In this document: positions 6,713 through 15,114 of the stretch, piece by piece
Position numbering within the stretch: the first letter of the stretch is position 1
How the letters are laid out: every line of letters starts with the position of its first letter
Origin: JACQHJ01 sp038063075
GTDB lineage: Bacteria; Patescibacteriota; Microgenomatia; Levybacterales; UBA12049
Assembly: GCA_038063075.1 (NCBI GenBank)
Contig: JBBTVW010000021.1
Span: 1-28,474, forward strand
Reading direction: 5' to 3'
DNA length: 28,474 bases
Program-made: the position numbers and the translations under genes
The notes under the pieces: generated by a model
Databases searched by the model: none
Seen by the model: the letters and a program-made list of their open reading frames with translations, nothing else
What the model was told of the DNA's origin: nothing

Positions 6713-8413
6713 TTATTTTAAATACTTCTTGTCTTTTTCTTTTAATTTATCCAAACTTGATAATCCGTTTTCTGCGATAAGTTTTGCAATTTGTCTTCCC
6801 CCAGCTAAATGAGGTAAAACTACATAATCTGCACCATGACTATAAAGACTTTTTGCCTCTTTACCTTCAATAGCCATTACAACAACCTTTACGCGTCTAT
6901 TTTCATGTCGTAATTCTTTAAGAAGTAATATATTATCTTCAAGATCAGGAATTGTCGAAATTACTAACCTTGCGTTATCTATCTTTGCTCTTTGCTGTAT
7001 ATCTAAATCTGATATATCACCAAAAAGCTTAAAAACTCTTCGACTATCTCCTTTTCCATCATATTTTTTAACAATTGATGGATCGAAATCAACTAAAACA
7101 ATATCTAAATTTTGATCTTCCAAAGCCTCAATTACACTTGCTCCCATTTGGTCTCCTCCTATTACAACTACATGGCCATCTAGGTTTTCCATTGAACTCT
7201 CATCTTTACTTACTTCGTTTTGTGCATCACTTCTTTCAATAAATCCAATTACTTTTTCAAACTTTCGATACATAGTTTTCCAATGAGTAATCATATAGGT
7301 TGAAAAAGCAAAGGTAATAAGAGCAACCATTGTTATTAAAGAGACTGTTTTTTGATCTATATGACCAAGCTTTAAACCAAGGAAGGCTAAAATAAGGGAA
7401 AATTCAGATACTTGAGAAAGAGAGATACCAGTTAAAAATGACGTTCTTTTTTTGTATCCTAGTATCCCTAAGATCATCATTACAATAAAAGGTTTTACCA
7501 ATAAAACAAATAGTGATATAACGATTGCAGGAATAATAATCTCTGAAATATTTGCAAAAGACATTTGAATTCCCAGCAATACAAAAAAGATTACTATAAA
7601 AAAATCACGTAAAATCTTAGCCTTAGCAATAATTTGATAATTTACAAAAGAATTTGCAAGAGCAACTCCTGCTAAAAATCCACCAATTTCTATTGAAAAA
7701 CCTATAAATTCTGAGGAGACTAAAGCAGCTAATCCAAATACCCAAGCAAGACTTGAAAGAAAAAGAGTTTCTGAACTTCTGGCAATTTTTTCAAAAAGTT
7801 TTGGGAATATATGCTTTGAAAGATATGCAATTGCAGCAAGAATAAGTCCTCCTTTAGCTAAAACTAGAACTAAGTTTCCAATTGGTCCAAAAAAAGGACT
7901 CTCTCTTGTAGCTCCTGCTAAAAACATTAAAAATGCCATTGCGACCACGTCTTGAACCAAAAGTATACCTAAGGCAAATTTTCCATGTAAACTATGAAGC
8001 TCGTGTTGATCTGATAATAATTTCACTACTACTATAGTGCTAGAAAATGTAACGGCTGCAGCAATATAAAAACTTGTAAGCTTATCGAAACTAAATACTA
8101 AAGATATTAAGAAACCAAGTATAAAAGTAAGAGATATTTGCCAAACAGAAGAAAGTAAAAGCATTCTTCCCATAGATAAAAGCTCACCTACTCTAATTTC
8201 AAGACCTACCATAAAAAGTAAAAGAGTAATTCCTACTTGAGAGAGCGCTAGAAGAAGTGGCTGATCAGAAAGATTAAAAAAATGAAAAGAACCAATTAAT
8301 ATTCCTGTTAATATATAAGCTAAAATTGCAGGCTGCTTTAAAAGCCGAAATATTATTGAAAGAAATGCTGAAATACAAATAATGACGGTTAAATCAAAGA
8401 AAATAATCTCCAC
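6713..8413 (-). CDS. CPA2-type cation/proton antiporter with TrkA-N domain
   Basis: A 566-residue membrane protein of the monovalent cation:proton antiporter-2 (KefB/KefC-like) family. Residues 1-385 hold about 12-13 transmembrane helices, including the family-typical QPAILAYILTGILIG near the N-terminus, LLLFMVGLEI, SSTIVVVKLL and FLAGVALANS. From about 408 a cytoplasmic TrkA-N/RCK Rossmann domain follows (HVVVIGGDQMGASVIEAL; acidic end of strand 2 in VLVDFDP), which in the family binds NAD(H) or nucleotides and gates ion flux. The nucleotide loop is GGDQMG rather than the common GxGxxG. The start is GTG at a predicted +1. It likely handles K+ or Na+ against protons; the ion cannot be told from sequence. 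Confidence 0.92.
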   Translation of the reverse strand: MEIIFFDLTVIICISAFLSIIFRLLKQPAILAYILTGILIGSFHFFNLSDQPLLLALSQVGITLLLFMVGLEIRVGELLSMGRMLLLSSVWQISLTFILGFLISLVFSFDKLTSFYIAAAVTFSSTIVVVKLLSDQHELHSLHGKFALGILLVQDVVAMAFLMFLAGATRESPFFGPIGNLVLVLAKGGLILAAIAYLSKHIFPKLFEKIARSSETLFLSSLAWVFGLAALVSSEFIGFSIEIGGFLAGVALANSFVNYQIIAKAKILRDFFIVIFFVLLGIQMSFANISEIIIPAIVISLFVLLVKPFIVMMILGILGYKKRTSFLTGISLSQVSEFSLILAFLGLKLGHIDQKTVSLITMVALITFAFSTYMITHWKTMYRKFEKVIGFIERSDAQNEVSKDESSMENLDGHVVVIGGDQMGASVIEALEDQNLDIVLVDFDPSIVKKYDGKGDSRRVFKLFGDISDLDIQQRAKIDNARLVISTIPDLEDNILLLKELRHENRRVKVVVMAIEGKEAKSLYSHGADYVVLPHLAGGRQIAKLIAENGLSSLDKLKEKDKKYLK

Positions 8414-8419
8414 TATTTA

Positions 8420-8448
8420 TTTATAACAAGCTTTGGTATATTTGTAAA
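8420..8448 (-). promoter_or_regulatory. Antiporter promoter, overlapping the divergent FNR-like gene start
   Basis: On the minus strand TTTACA (8448-8443) and TATAAA (8425-8420) are separated by 17 bp, and +1 falls on the GTG at 8413. On the plus strand TATATT at 8437-8442 puts +1 on the ATG at 8449; its -35 is poor. The two promoters interleave over about 35 bp, so firing of one probably blocks the other. Confidence 0.65.
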
Positions 8449-9123
8449 ATGAAATTAATTTTAATAGATAAGAAAAAAATAACTATAAACACTAAATCAT
8501 TTATTTTTAAACCTGAGAAAAAAATTAAGTGGATTGCAGGTCAATATTTTATTTATTTTTTAAAACATGACAAAGAGGATTTAAGAGGTATAATGAGATT
8601 TTTTACAATCTCCTCTTCTCCATTTGAAAAATATATTACAATTTCAACAAAGGTTTCAGATAAGAGCAGTTCTTTTAAAAAATCTTTAGATAATTTAAAA
8701 ATTGGTGATGAAATTATTGTAAAAGGTCCTGATGGAGATTTTATTATTGAAGATGTAAAGAAAAACCTTGTCTTTATTGCTGGTGGAATTGGAATTACTC
8801 CATTTATTTCAATTATAAGACAATTAAATTTTGAAAAGAAATTAATTAATATCTCACTTCTATATTCCAATAAAACAAAAGCTTTTGCCTTTAAAAATGA
8901 ATTAGACAAGATTTCTAAAAATAATAAAAAGCTACAGATTAAATACTTTATCTCTCCTAAAAAAATAGATAAAAGTGTTTTGAAAAAACATATCAATAAT
9001 AAATCACTTTTTTATATTTCAGGCCCAGATCCAATGGTTGAAAGTATTACGAAAATATTAGTGGATTTGGGTATAAAAGATGAGGATATTAGAAAAGATT
9101 ATTTTTCTGGATACAAAAGTTAA
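8449..9123 (+). CDS. Ferredoxin-NADP+ reductase-like flavoprotein
   Basis: A 224-residue oxidoreductase of the FNR superfamily. The N-terminal FAD-binding barrel carries the flavin motif RFFTISSS (50-57). The NAD(P) domain has GGIGITPF (112-119) and the C-terminal pyridine-nucleotide segment YISGPDPMVES (189-199). There is no fused iron-sulfur or heme domain, so it must pass electrons to a separate partner not seen here. The protein is unusually Lys/Ile-rich even for this window. It is transcribed divergently from the antiporter with a predicted leaderless mRNA, and its TAA overlaps the TAA of convergent murB. The partner and physiological donor are unknown. Confidence 0.88.
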   Translation: MKLILIDKKKITINTKSFIFKPEKKIKWIAGQYFIYFLKHDKEDLRGIMRFFTISSSPFEKYITISTKVSDKSSSFKKSLDNLKIGDEIIVKGPDGDFIIEDVKKNLVFIAGGIGITPFISIIRQLNFEKKLINISLLYSNKTKAFAFKNELDKISKNNKKLQIKYFISPKKIDKSVLKKHINNKSLFYISGPDPMVESITKILVDLGIKDEDIRKDYFSGYKS

Positions 9124-10073
9124 TCTATAAACATAATTTCTACTTCAAGATCAACCCCAAACCTTTCTTTAACTGCTTTTTGAACTATTTGAATTAATTT
9201 TTTAACATCTGTAGATTTTGCATTTCCAAGATTAATTATAAAATTAGTATGCTTTGTTGATAACTGAGCATCCCCTATCTTTTTACCAGAAACACCTGAT
9301 AGGAATGATAGTTTTGCTGTTGGTATTACAGGAAATGGATCATCTTTAATATATTGAGAGAGCTCCCTAAGTACTTCTTTGGAAAACTTACCTATTGGTA
9401 CGTTTTTAAAGATACTACCTACATTTGGATATTCTAAAGGATGTCTTAATTTTCTTTTATTAATTTTATCCTCAATTAAATTTTTTATTTCTTCTTTTTC
9501 TTTATTAGTTACTTCAAATTTTATAAATGTAATTATTTCATTCGTTGCTTTACTCTTAAAAACACTCGTTCTGTAATTAAAGTCACATTCCCTCTTACTT
9601 CTTTTCTTTACTTCTAAAGTATTTGTATTAATACTTTCTACTTCTAGAATATTATCTTTTGTTTCCCCACCATATGCCCCTGCATTGCCTCTTAGTGCGC
9701 CACCAACTGTACCAGGAAGACCACCTGCCCATTCAAGACCTGAAAGACTGTTATCAATACAGTAATCTAATAGCTTTGACATTAAGGTACCACCACCAAC
9801 AGTTAATACGTTTTCTTTTAGGTCAATAAGGTCAATTGAATTTTTAATTACTAAACCACTTAATCCTTCGTCTGGAAATAAAACATTTGTTGCTCCTCCT
9901 AAAATAAATATTCTTTTCTCATCCTCTTTAAAATCTTTGGATATTTCATGCCAGTATTTTAATCCCTCAATCAGTTCATCTAGTGAAGTAACATCTAAGA
10001 AATACTTTGCATTTCCTCCAATTTTAAAATTACTGTAATCTTTTAGGGAAATATTAGTTTGCAAGTTATACAT
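9120..10073 (-). CDS. murB: UDP-N-acetylenolpyruvoylglucosamine reductase
   Basis: A cytoplasmic FAD enzyme that reduces UDP-GlcNAc-enolpyruvate to UDP-MurNAc with NADPH in peptidoglycan precursor synthesis. Visible motifs are ILGGATNVL (57-65, FAD), GGLPGTVGGALRGNAGAYGG (117-136, FAD) and YRTSVFK with R168. PNVGSIFKN carries the proton-donating serine at S220, and KIGDAQLSTKHTNFIIN is near 265-281. The C-terminal LEVEIMF carries the conserved glutamate E312. The length (317) fits the short forms of the family. It follows htrA by 6 nt on the same strand and has no own promoter, so both are probably one operon. Cell-wall synthesis is thus present in this organism. Confidence 0.95.
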   Translation of the reverse strand: MYNLQTNISLKDYSNFKIGGNAKYFLDVTSLDELIEGLKYWHEISKDFKEDEKRIFILGGATNVLFPDEGLSGLVIKNSIDLIDLKENVLTVGGGTLMSKLLDYCIDNSLSGLEWAGGLPGTVGGALRGNAGAYGGETKDNILEVESINTNTLEVKKRSKRECDFNYRTSVFKSKATNEIITFIKFEVTNKEKEEIKNLIEDKINKRKLRHPLEYPNVGSIFKNVPIGKFSKEVLRELSQYIKDDPFPVIPTAKLSFLSGVSGKKIGDAQLSTKHTNFIINLGNAKSTDVKKLIQIVQKAVKERFGVDLEVEIMFID

Positions 10074-10079
10074 AGAAAA

Positions 10080-11225
10080 TTATTCGTTAGGAGCAGAACC
10101 CAAAGTGGCTGATAAATTAATTTTCTTACCTTCTCTTTGGACAATTATATCTACTTTTTCTCCTACTTTTTTAGAAGCAATAAGAGTAGATAATTCGTTC
10201 GTTCCTGAAACTATTGTACCACCAAAGCTTGTGATTATGTCTTTAGTCTTTAAACCTGAAATTTGTGCAGGAGACTTGCTTACAATATTTTGAATATATG
10301 CTCCTTCAACTAAACTATTTAGCTCTGCTTCTTGTTTTGAAAGCATAATATATGAAACTCCAAGATAAGGTCTTTTAAATTGGCCATTATCATTAAAGTT
10401 TTTAAGAGAATCTTTTAAGGCATTTACTGGAAGCGCAAAGCCTATGTTTTGACCTGACTGAGAAACTGCAGTATTGATTCCAATTACTTGGCCAAGTGAA
10501 TTTACCAATGGTCCTCCACTATTTCCTGGATTTATTGCAGCATCAGTTTGAATTACATTATCTAGTTTTTCAACAAACCCCTGGAATACGCTGCCTGTGG
10601 TTATTCCTCTACCAAGACCTGATATAACACCTGTTGTAACAGTATTTCTAAATTCTCCAAGAGCTGTTCCAATGGCAATTACAAATTGCCCTACCAAAAG
10701 ATTAGATGAGTCCCCTAATTCTACTGGGGTAAGAACTTTGTCTTTATTTTGATTTATATTTATTTTAAGGAATGCAATATCATTTAGAGGATCTCTATAA
10801 ACTTTTTGGACATCATAAGTTTTATTATCACTTGTAACCACTTGGTATTTTACTCCAGTTTCCGAAACGACATGTTTATTCGTACTGATTAGTCCATCTT
10901 TTGTTAAAACAAATCCAGATCCAATATCTGATGACTTTTCTTTTGTACTCTCTTCTGGTAACTGAATAAAACCATTAGGACCAAAACTAAAAGTACTTCC
11001 TTTAACGGGTGGGGTTATTTGTACAATTGTAACTACTGAGGGGCCAATATTTTTTACAACATCAATTACTACTGATTCTTCACCTACCACCTTTACGCTT
11101 TCTAGTGGAACTTGGGATATTGGAGTTTTAAGAGTTTCTAAATATGAAGGTAAAATACTTGAGAAAGCAGTCCAGCCTATTAATACTAAGACTAAAATAA
11201 TTAAAAGTATTATAAGTTTTTTCAT
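10080..11225 (-). CDS. HtrA/DegP-like trypsin-family serine protease with PDZ domain
   Basis: A 381-residue S1C protease that degrades or senses misfolded extracytoplasmic proteins. An N-terminal membrane anchor covers residues 2-20. The catalytic triad is H118 (TNKHVV), D149 (LNDIAFLK) and S236 (GNSGGPL). One PDZ domain follows from about 285 (RPYLGVSY ... SPAQISGLKTKDIITSFGG). The reading frame can be extended to a TTG at 11228, but the ATG at 11225 gives the standard MKKLIILL anchor and is preferred. It is first in an operon with murB. A perfect TATAAT at 11238-11243 places +1 six nt upstream of the ATG. The length and layout match the DegS/HtrA-like anchored forms of Gram-positive-type cells. 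Confidence 0.95.
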   Translation of the reverse strand: MKKLIILLIILVLVLIGWTAFSSILPSYLETLKTPISQVPLESVKVVGEESVVIDVVKNIGPSVVTIVQITPPVKGSTFSFGPNGFIQLPEESTKEKSSDIGSGFVLTKDGLISTNKHVVSETGVKYQVVTSDNKTYDVQKVYRDPLNDIAFLKININQNKDKVLTPVELGDSSNLLVGQFVIAIGTALGEFRNTVTTGVISGLGRGITTGSVFQGFVEKLDNVIQTDAAINPGNSGGPLVNSLGQVIGINTAVSQSGQNIGFALPVNALKDSLKNFNDNGQFKRPYLGVSYIMLSKQEAELNSLVEGAYIQNIVSKSPAQISGLKTKDIITSFGGTIVSGTNELSTLIASKKVGEKVDIIVQREGKKINLSATLGSAPNE

Positions 11226-11237
11226 CAAGCAATAAAT

Positions 11238-11243
11238 ATTATA
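11238..11243 (-). promoter_or_regulatory. -10 element for htrA-murB
   Basis: TATAAT on the minus strand, with predicted +1 at 11231, six nt before the htrA ATG. I see no good -35 element at the usual distance. Confidence 0.5.
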
Positions 11244-11262
11244 TCACAGGATAAAAAATAGC

Positions 11263-12777
11263 TTAAAGTGAACCCACTGCATCATCTTCATCGGGCTTAG
11301 GAAAAATAGTTGCGTTGTGCGCAAGAGGTGGAACAGCCGGTGATTCTTTTTTAAATCCGATCCTAAATCTTGCTCCCCCATCTGCTATTTCAAACCCATC
11401 TACAACCCAATCCGGATCAATATCGACCAGATCTGAATTTGCTTTAGCTTGAAATTCTGGCCATAAATGCGCCACAAATTCTTCCTGTGCATCTTGTTTA
11501 TCCCATTCCGCGTATGGACCATCTGCGGTATCAACTATTTCTACTGCTGGAAAATTAGTACCATTGTTTTTTAGTAACAAATCTAACTTTATATTCCTAT
11601 CGGCATTACCCCTTTTAAAAAATACTCTTGTGCCTTTAATTAAAATGGCATCATCACTTCCTGTAGGCTCAATTACACCTGGTTCTAATACTTTTACTCT
11701 ACCATCTTGTGTTGAAAACAAATACCCACTACCTATCATCGCATCTGCTGGCATATTAATAACTATATCCTCTTCTGTCGTTGACCCTGCCCCCTCTTTT
11801 ATTTTTTCAACAATATGTTCCGGATCGCTTTCTATATTTACTACAGCCCTTAAAGGTTCAACTGCTGGAACGCTTCCTCTTGTATCTGGGACAGCAACTG
11901 GTTCTCCTCCGACTGGGGTTGCTGCACTAGCAACGGGTACTGGTAACCCAGTAACTACCCTGGTTGGCCTTGGGCGTGGTTCTCTAACTCTTGTTGACCT
12001 TGGTATTGGTAAAGTTTGAGTTGGAGTTAGCGTTGGAGCTGTAACAACATGTCCAGGTATATCAGTAAAATATTGCAATTGGTTTTTCCATACATCCTCA
12101 AGCGCAACAGTACCATCTTCAGGCTTTAGATCCTTAAGCCCTGCATGAATACGTGCTTCAGTTGTTTGAACAAGTTTTTCAAAAGTATCACTTTCTAAAA
12201 TAGGCTCAAGTACTACTTTTAACGCTTTTAGCTTATTCATTGCGCTTATCGCATCAGCGTTGCTAAATCTGTTTGTAACTCCTTTAGCCGCACTAACAAA
12301 AACATCTCCCAAGGCTTCAACGCTTTGGGTTCTATCTCCAGCATAGTTAGTGTAAAAATCTGCTGCAAGATATTGCTTGAGTCTAGTTTGCAAATCTGAA
12401 GTATCTGGCGCTGCAGTTGGCTCAGCTACATTAAAGCCTAATAAACTTAGTCCTTCACTGAGATCGCCTGACGGACTTGTTTGTAGAATGGGTGTAATCG
12501 ATCTTGCTCGTCCATTTGCCCATCTATCAACACGCTCGTCAAGGCTTCCTGGCTTACCCACCCATGCCTCTTGTCTCCTTGCTTCCCATTTTAAATGCAT
12601 TACATCATGGGCCTCAACAGCTCTTCTGTTAAAAATCGCTACTCGTGCTTTTTCAACACTAAATGGCTGATCAACATCAAATTGACCAGACAAAATTCTT
12701 ACTTGATATGCTGCAGGTGAACCAAGTTCTAATCTCTCAACATGTGGTCTTCTTCTTTCTTGCGCTGCCATTGCCAT
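11263..12777 (-). CDS. Large orphan protein, 504 residues, cytoplasmic
   Basis: I do not recognise this protein. It has no signal peptide, no membrane helix and no cysteine that I can find. Three parts are visible: a helical N-terminal region (1-255) rich in Ala, Arg and Glu; a Thr/Pro/Arg-rich linker with repeated 'TRV' and 'RPR' groups (about 265-320); and a beta-rich C-terminal region (about 325-485) with several 'D-G' turns (DPDWVVDGFEIADGGARFRI). The composition differs from the Lys/Ile/Asn-rich housekeeping genes. AGGA lies 9 nt before the ATG, a weak Shine-Dalgarno in a window where these are rare. It sits between htrA and the S41 protease, but the 60-nt gap upstream argues for its own transcription. 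The function is unknown. Confidence 0.7.
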   Translation of the reverse strand: MAMAAQERRRPHVERLELGSPAAYQVRILSGQFDVDQPFSVEKARVAIFNRRAVEAHDVMHLKWEARRQEAWVGKPGSLDERVDRWANGRARSITPILQTSPSGDLSEGLSLLGFNVAEPTAAPDTSDLQTRLKQYLAADFYTNYAGDRTQSVEALGDVFVSAAKGVTNRFSNADAISAMNKLKALKVVLEPILESDTFEKLVQTTEARIHAGLKDLKPEDGTVALEDVWKNQLQYFTDIPGHVVTAPTLTPTQTLPIPRSTRVREPRPRPTRVVTGLPVPVASAATPVGGEPVAVPDTRGSVPAVEPLRAVVNIESDPEHIVEKIKEGAGSTTEEDIVINMPADAMIGSGYLFSTQDGRVKVLEPGVIEPTGSDDAILIKGTRVFFKRGNADRNIKLDLLLKNNGTNFPAVEIVDTADGPYAEWDKQDAQEEFVAHLWPEFQAKANSDLVDIDPDWVVDGFEIADGGARFRIGFKKESPAVPPLAHNATIFPKPDEDDAVGSL

Positions 12778-12837
12778 AATAGAATATCCTTTCTTTTTAA
12801 AAAAGCTTATATAATAATTGCTATTATTAAAGCGGCC

Positions 12838-14118
12838 CTATTTTAGCAGTTCTGATACCCCTTTTTCAAGTTGGGTATCCCTAGAGGGGTCTTTTGCATC
12901 AAGACTTACGGCTACATCTGGAGTTAAACCCTTTTCGTGAACCCATGTTCCATTAGGAGTTAACCATTTAGCAATTGTTACATGTAATCCTGCTCCATCC
13001 CCTAAATCCTCAGCAGTTTGAATTGTTCCTTTACCAAATGATGTTTCTCCAATTAATTTTGCTCTTTTATTATCTCTCAATGCACCTGAGACAATTTCTG
13101 CAGCAGAAGCACTACCTTTATTAATTAAGACAACTACTTTTTCTTCTGTAAACAAGCCTTTTCTTGTTGCATACATTATGTTTTTATCTGTTACACCATT
13201 ATCTTGAGAAACAACAACCTGCCCTTTTTCCAAAAACTCAGATGAGATAAAGGCTGCATCAGATAAATATCCACCAGGATTATTTCTTAAATCAAAAACT
13301 ATTCCCTTAACCCCACTATCCGCTTTTGCTTTAGTGGCAATATCACCAACTAGATTCATCCATTCTTGGTTTGTATTATCACCAAACTGAGAAAGTCTTA
13401 TATATAAAAACTTTGTGCAATTACCCTTGCAAGTATCAGTTTTTGCCACTATCTTACAACTCTCACTTGTACAATTAGCGCTTCTTATTTCCATAACTAC
13501 ACTTTTTACATTAATAACATCTCTTGTGATTTTTAAATCAATTTGTTTTTCATTTCCTTTTCTAAAGATTCCAAGTGTAACCAAAGTTCCTTTAGGTCCT
13601 CTTATTTTTTCAACTGCTTGAGAAACATTCCAACCTGAAGTTGATTTAGCATCAACTGAAACTATAGTATCGCCTGCTCTTATTCCTGCCCTCTCAGCTG
13701 GGGATCCATCTAATGGAGAAATAACAATTATACTTGCGTCCTTTGTTCCAAGCTCTGCACCAATGCCTGAAAATTGACCTGCTAAACCTTCTTTAAAGTC
13801 ATTATTTTGTACTGGAGGAAGATAAACTGTAAATGGATCACCAAGGCTTGAAACCATACCAGAAATTGCACCATTTAACATTTTTTGTTGATCAAGTTTT
13901 GATTTGTCATAATATCCAGCAAGAAGTTTTTCCCATACAGCCCAAAATGGAGTAAAATTAACATTTGCAATACCACTTGGTGGCTCTTTACTTACAATGC
14001 TTATGTTTGGTTTATATGCTTTCCAGTCAACATTTACCTTATTAACACCAAAGTAATAGCCAAAAATAAAGGCTATAAAAAGCCCAAGAAGAATTTGTAA
14101 AACTTTTATTTTATTCAT
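12838..14118 (-). CDS. C-terminal processing peptidase, S41A family
   Basis: A 426-residue membrane-anchored serine protease (CtpA/Prc-like) that cleaves C-termini of extracytoplasmic proteins. A transmembrane anchor covers 7-24 and a PDZ domain about 115-198 (SPAERAGIRAGDTIVSVD). The peptidase core has the family motif GIVFDLRNNPGG (272-283), the nucleophile Ser338 in KGSASAAEI and Lys363 in SFGKGTIQ. The 25-residue Ser-Lys spacing is that of the family. Between the PDZ domain and the core is an insertion with four cysteines (C216, C221, C230, C234), probably two disulfides outside the cell. Its ATG overlaps the TGA of the upstream gene (ATGA), so translation is coupled in the rpsF operon. 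Confidence 0.95.
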   Translation of the reverse strand: MNKIKVLQILLGLFIAFIFGYYFGVNKVNVDWKAYKPNISIVSKEPPSGIANVNFTPFWAVWEKLLAGYYDKSKLDQQKMLNGAISGMVSSLGDPFTVYLPPVQNNDFKEGLAGQFSGIGAELGTKDASIIVISPLDGSPAERAGIRAGDTIVSVDAKSTSGWNVSQAVEKIRGPKGTLVTLGIFRKGNEKQIDLKITRDVINVKSVVMEIRSANCTSESCKIVAKTDTCKGNCTKFLYIRLSQFGDNTNQEWMNLVGDIATKAKADSGVKGIVFDLRNNPGGYLSDAAFISSEFLEKGQVVVSQDNGVTDKNIMYATRKGLFTEEKVVVLINKGSASAAEIVSGALRDNKRAKLIGETSFGKGTIQTAEDLGDGAGLHVTIAKWLTPNGTWVHEKGLTPDVAVSLDAKDPSRDTQLEKGVSELLK

Positions 14119-14849
14119 AAGAAAAGTATTGCTTTCCCTTTTACATCAACTAATATTTTATTACCATTTTCTTTTTCTAACTTAGTAAACTCTTTAGAAT
14201 CTATTAAGATTACTGCTCCGTCTATATTTGTGTTTTCAACTTCTATAAAATCTAAATCATCCAAATCTGTTGCTATTATTCCTATTGCACCAAGACTTAA
14301 TGCTTTATATAAAAATACTCTGTCAATTAAATTTACGGCAATAATTTTTCCACTAACCTCTTCACTTAAAGAACTTGCATTTTTAATAAGTAAAAGATTA
14401 CCTATTGCGTCTTTACCAAAAGCGTCTTTTGCAACTACTGCATTTTTTGCAGTTTTTATGACAATCTGTTCATTATTACAAATATCTATAATTCCTTCAA
14501 CTGGTGAAATTACCTTTTCGCCTTCAACCTTCTTTTCTGATTTAAGATAAATAGTACAAGTTTCTTCATCTATTTTAGAAATCGTTCCATTAACACTACT
14601 TAAGATTTTTTCTCCTCCAAAAAGCTTCTTTTTGATTGCCACTATATCTCCTTCCACAACCTTATCTCCTAAATTTTTCTTAAGGGATGACTTAAATTCT
14701 TTTTGGGAGATTCCAAAATCAGAAAGGCGGATGGCGTTATCTTGGGAAACACTTTTTATTTGAGCAATAATTTGCCCACTAATTACTTTTTGTCCTTTAG
14801 AAACTAAGATTTCTAAATCTTTTGGAAGATTTATTGGCAGTAAAGTCAT
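14115..14849 (-). CDS. Lipoyl/RnfC-like barrel protein of unknown role in the ribosomal operon
   Basis: A 244-residue protein without signal peptide or membrane helix. Three stretches have the look of a barrel-sandwich hybrid domain, as in biotinyl/lipoyl or RnfC N-terminal domains. They are LPKDLEILVSKGQKVISGQI (8-27), LGDKVVEGDIVAIKKKLFG (60-78) and VEGEKVISPVEGIIDI (108-123), each pairing 'V.G..V..G..I' with a hairpin. No MKM-type lysine is visible, so covalent cofactor attachment is not supported. The second half (about 150-244) alternates short strands and helices with IDGAVILIDS. It lies 5 nt after rpsR and overlaps the S41 protease start by 4 nt. It ends in TGA, the only TGA stop in the window. 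Confidence 0.75.
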   Translation of the reverse strand: MTLLPINLPKDLEILVSKGQKVISGQIIAQIKSVSQDNAIRLSDFGISQKEFKSSLKKNLGDKVVEGDIVAIKKKLFGGEKILSSVNGTISKIDEETCTIYLKSEKKVEGEKVISPVEGIIDICNNEQIVIKTAKNAVVAKDAFGKDAIGNLLLIKNASSLSEEVSGKIIAVNLIDRVFLYKALSLGAIGIIATDLDDLDFIEVENTNIDGAVILIDSKEFTKLEKENGNKILVDVKGKAILFL

Positions 14850-14854
14850 TTAGA

Positions 14855-15106
14855 TTAAGCTCGTGCTACGAAAGGAAGTAATGCTAAATGTCTAGCATGT
14901 TTTACTTCCACGGTTACTCTTTTTTGATGTTTTGTACAAAGACCACTTCTAAGTCTACCAATTATCTTTCCTCTTTCAGTTGTAAACCTATTTAAAGATT
15001 GTGTATCTAAAAAGTGTGGCTCTTTTTTTTCTGTACAGAAATAACACTCTTTTGGAGCATTAGTTTTTTGCATTCTTTTTGTAAATCTTTTTTTAGCTTT
15101 TGCCAT
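14855..15106 (-). CDS. rpsR: 30S ribosomal protein S18, zinc-type
   Basis: An 83-residue small-subunit protein that partners S6 on the 30S platform. The S18 core SLNRFTTERGKIIGRLRSGL is at about 37-56 and the RHLALLPFV end near residues 72-80. C21, C24, C57 and H60 form the CxxC...CxxH set expected for a zinc-binding S18. It sits in the classic order rpsF-ssb-rpsR, 8 nt after ssb, with no promoter of its own. Confidence 0.97.
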   Translation of the reverse strand: MAKAKKRFTKRMQKTNAPKECYFCTEKKEPHFLDTQSLNRFTTERGKIIGRLRSGLCTKHQKRVTVEVKHARHLALLPFVARA

Positions 15107-15114
15107 ATTTTTAT

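Noticed and set aside
8553..8996. Minus-strand open frame of 147 codons inside the FNR-like gene
   Set aside because: It lies opposite a gene with clear FNR motifs and gives a Phe/Leu/Ile-rich product typical of the reverse of Lys-rich coding DNA.
11564..12019. Long plus-strand open frame opposite the 504-residue gene
   Set aside because: Its product is low-complexity Ser/Thr/Gly/Pro text mirroring the minus-strand linker, with no start signal; it is an antisense shadow.
12799..12828. Possible terminator for the rpsF-S41 operon (AATAAT/ATTATT hairpin, then T6 on the minus strand)
   Set aside because: The stem is all A-T and only 6 bp, with 8 nt before the T-run, so it would be too weak.
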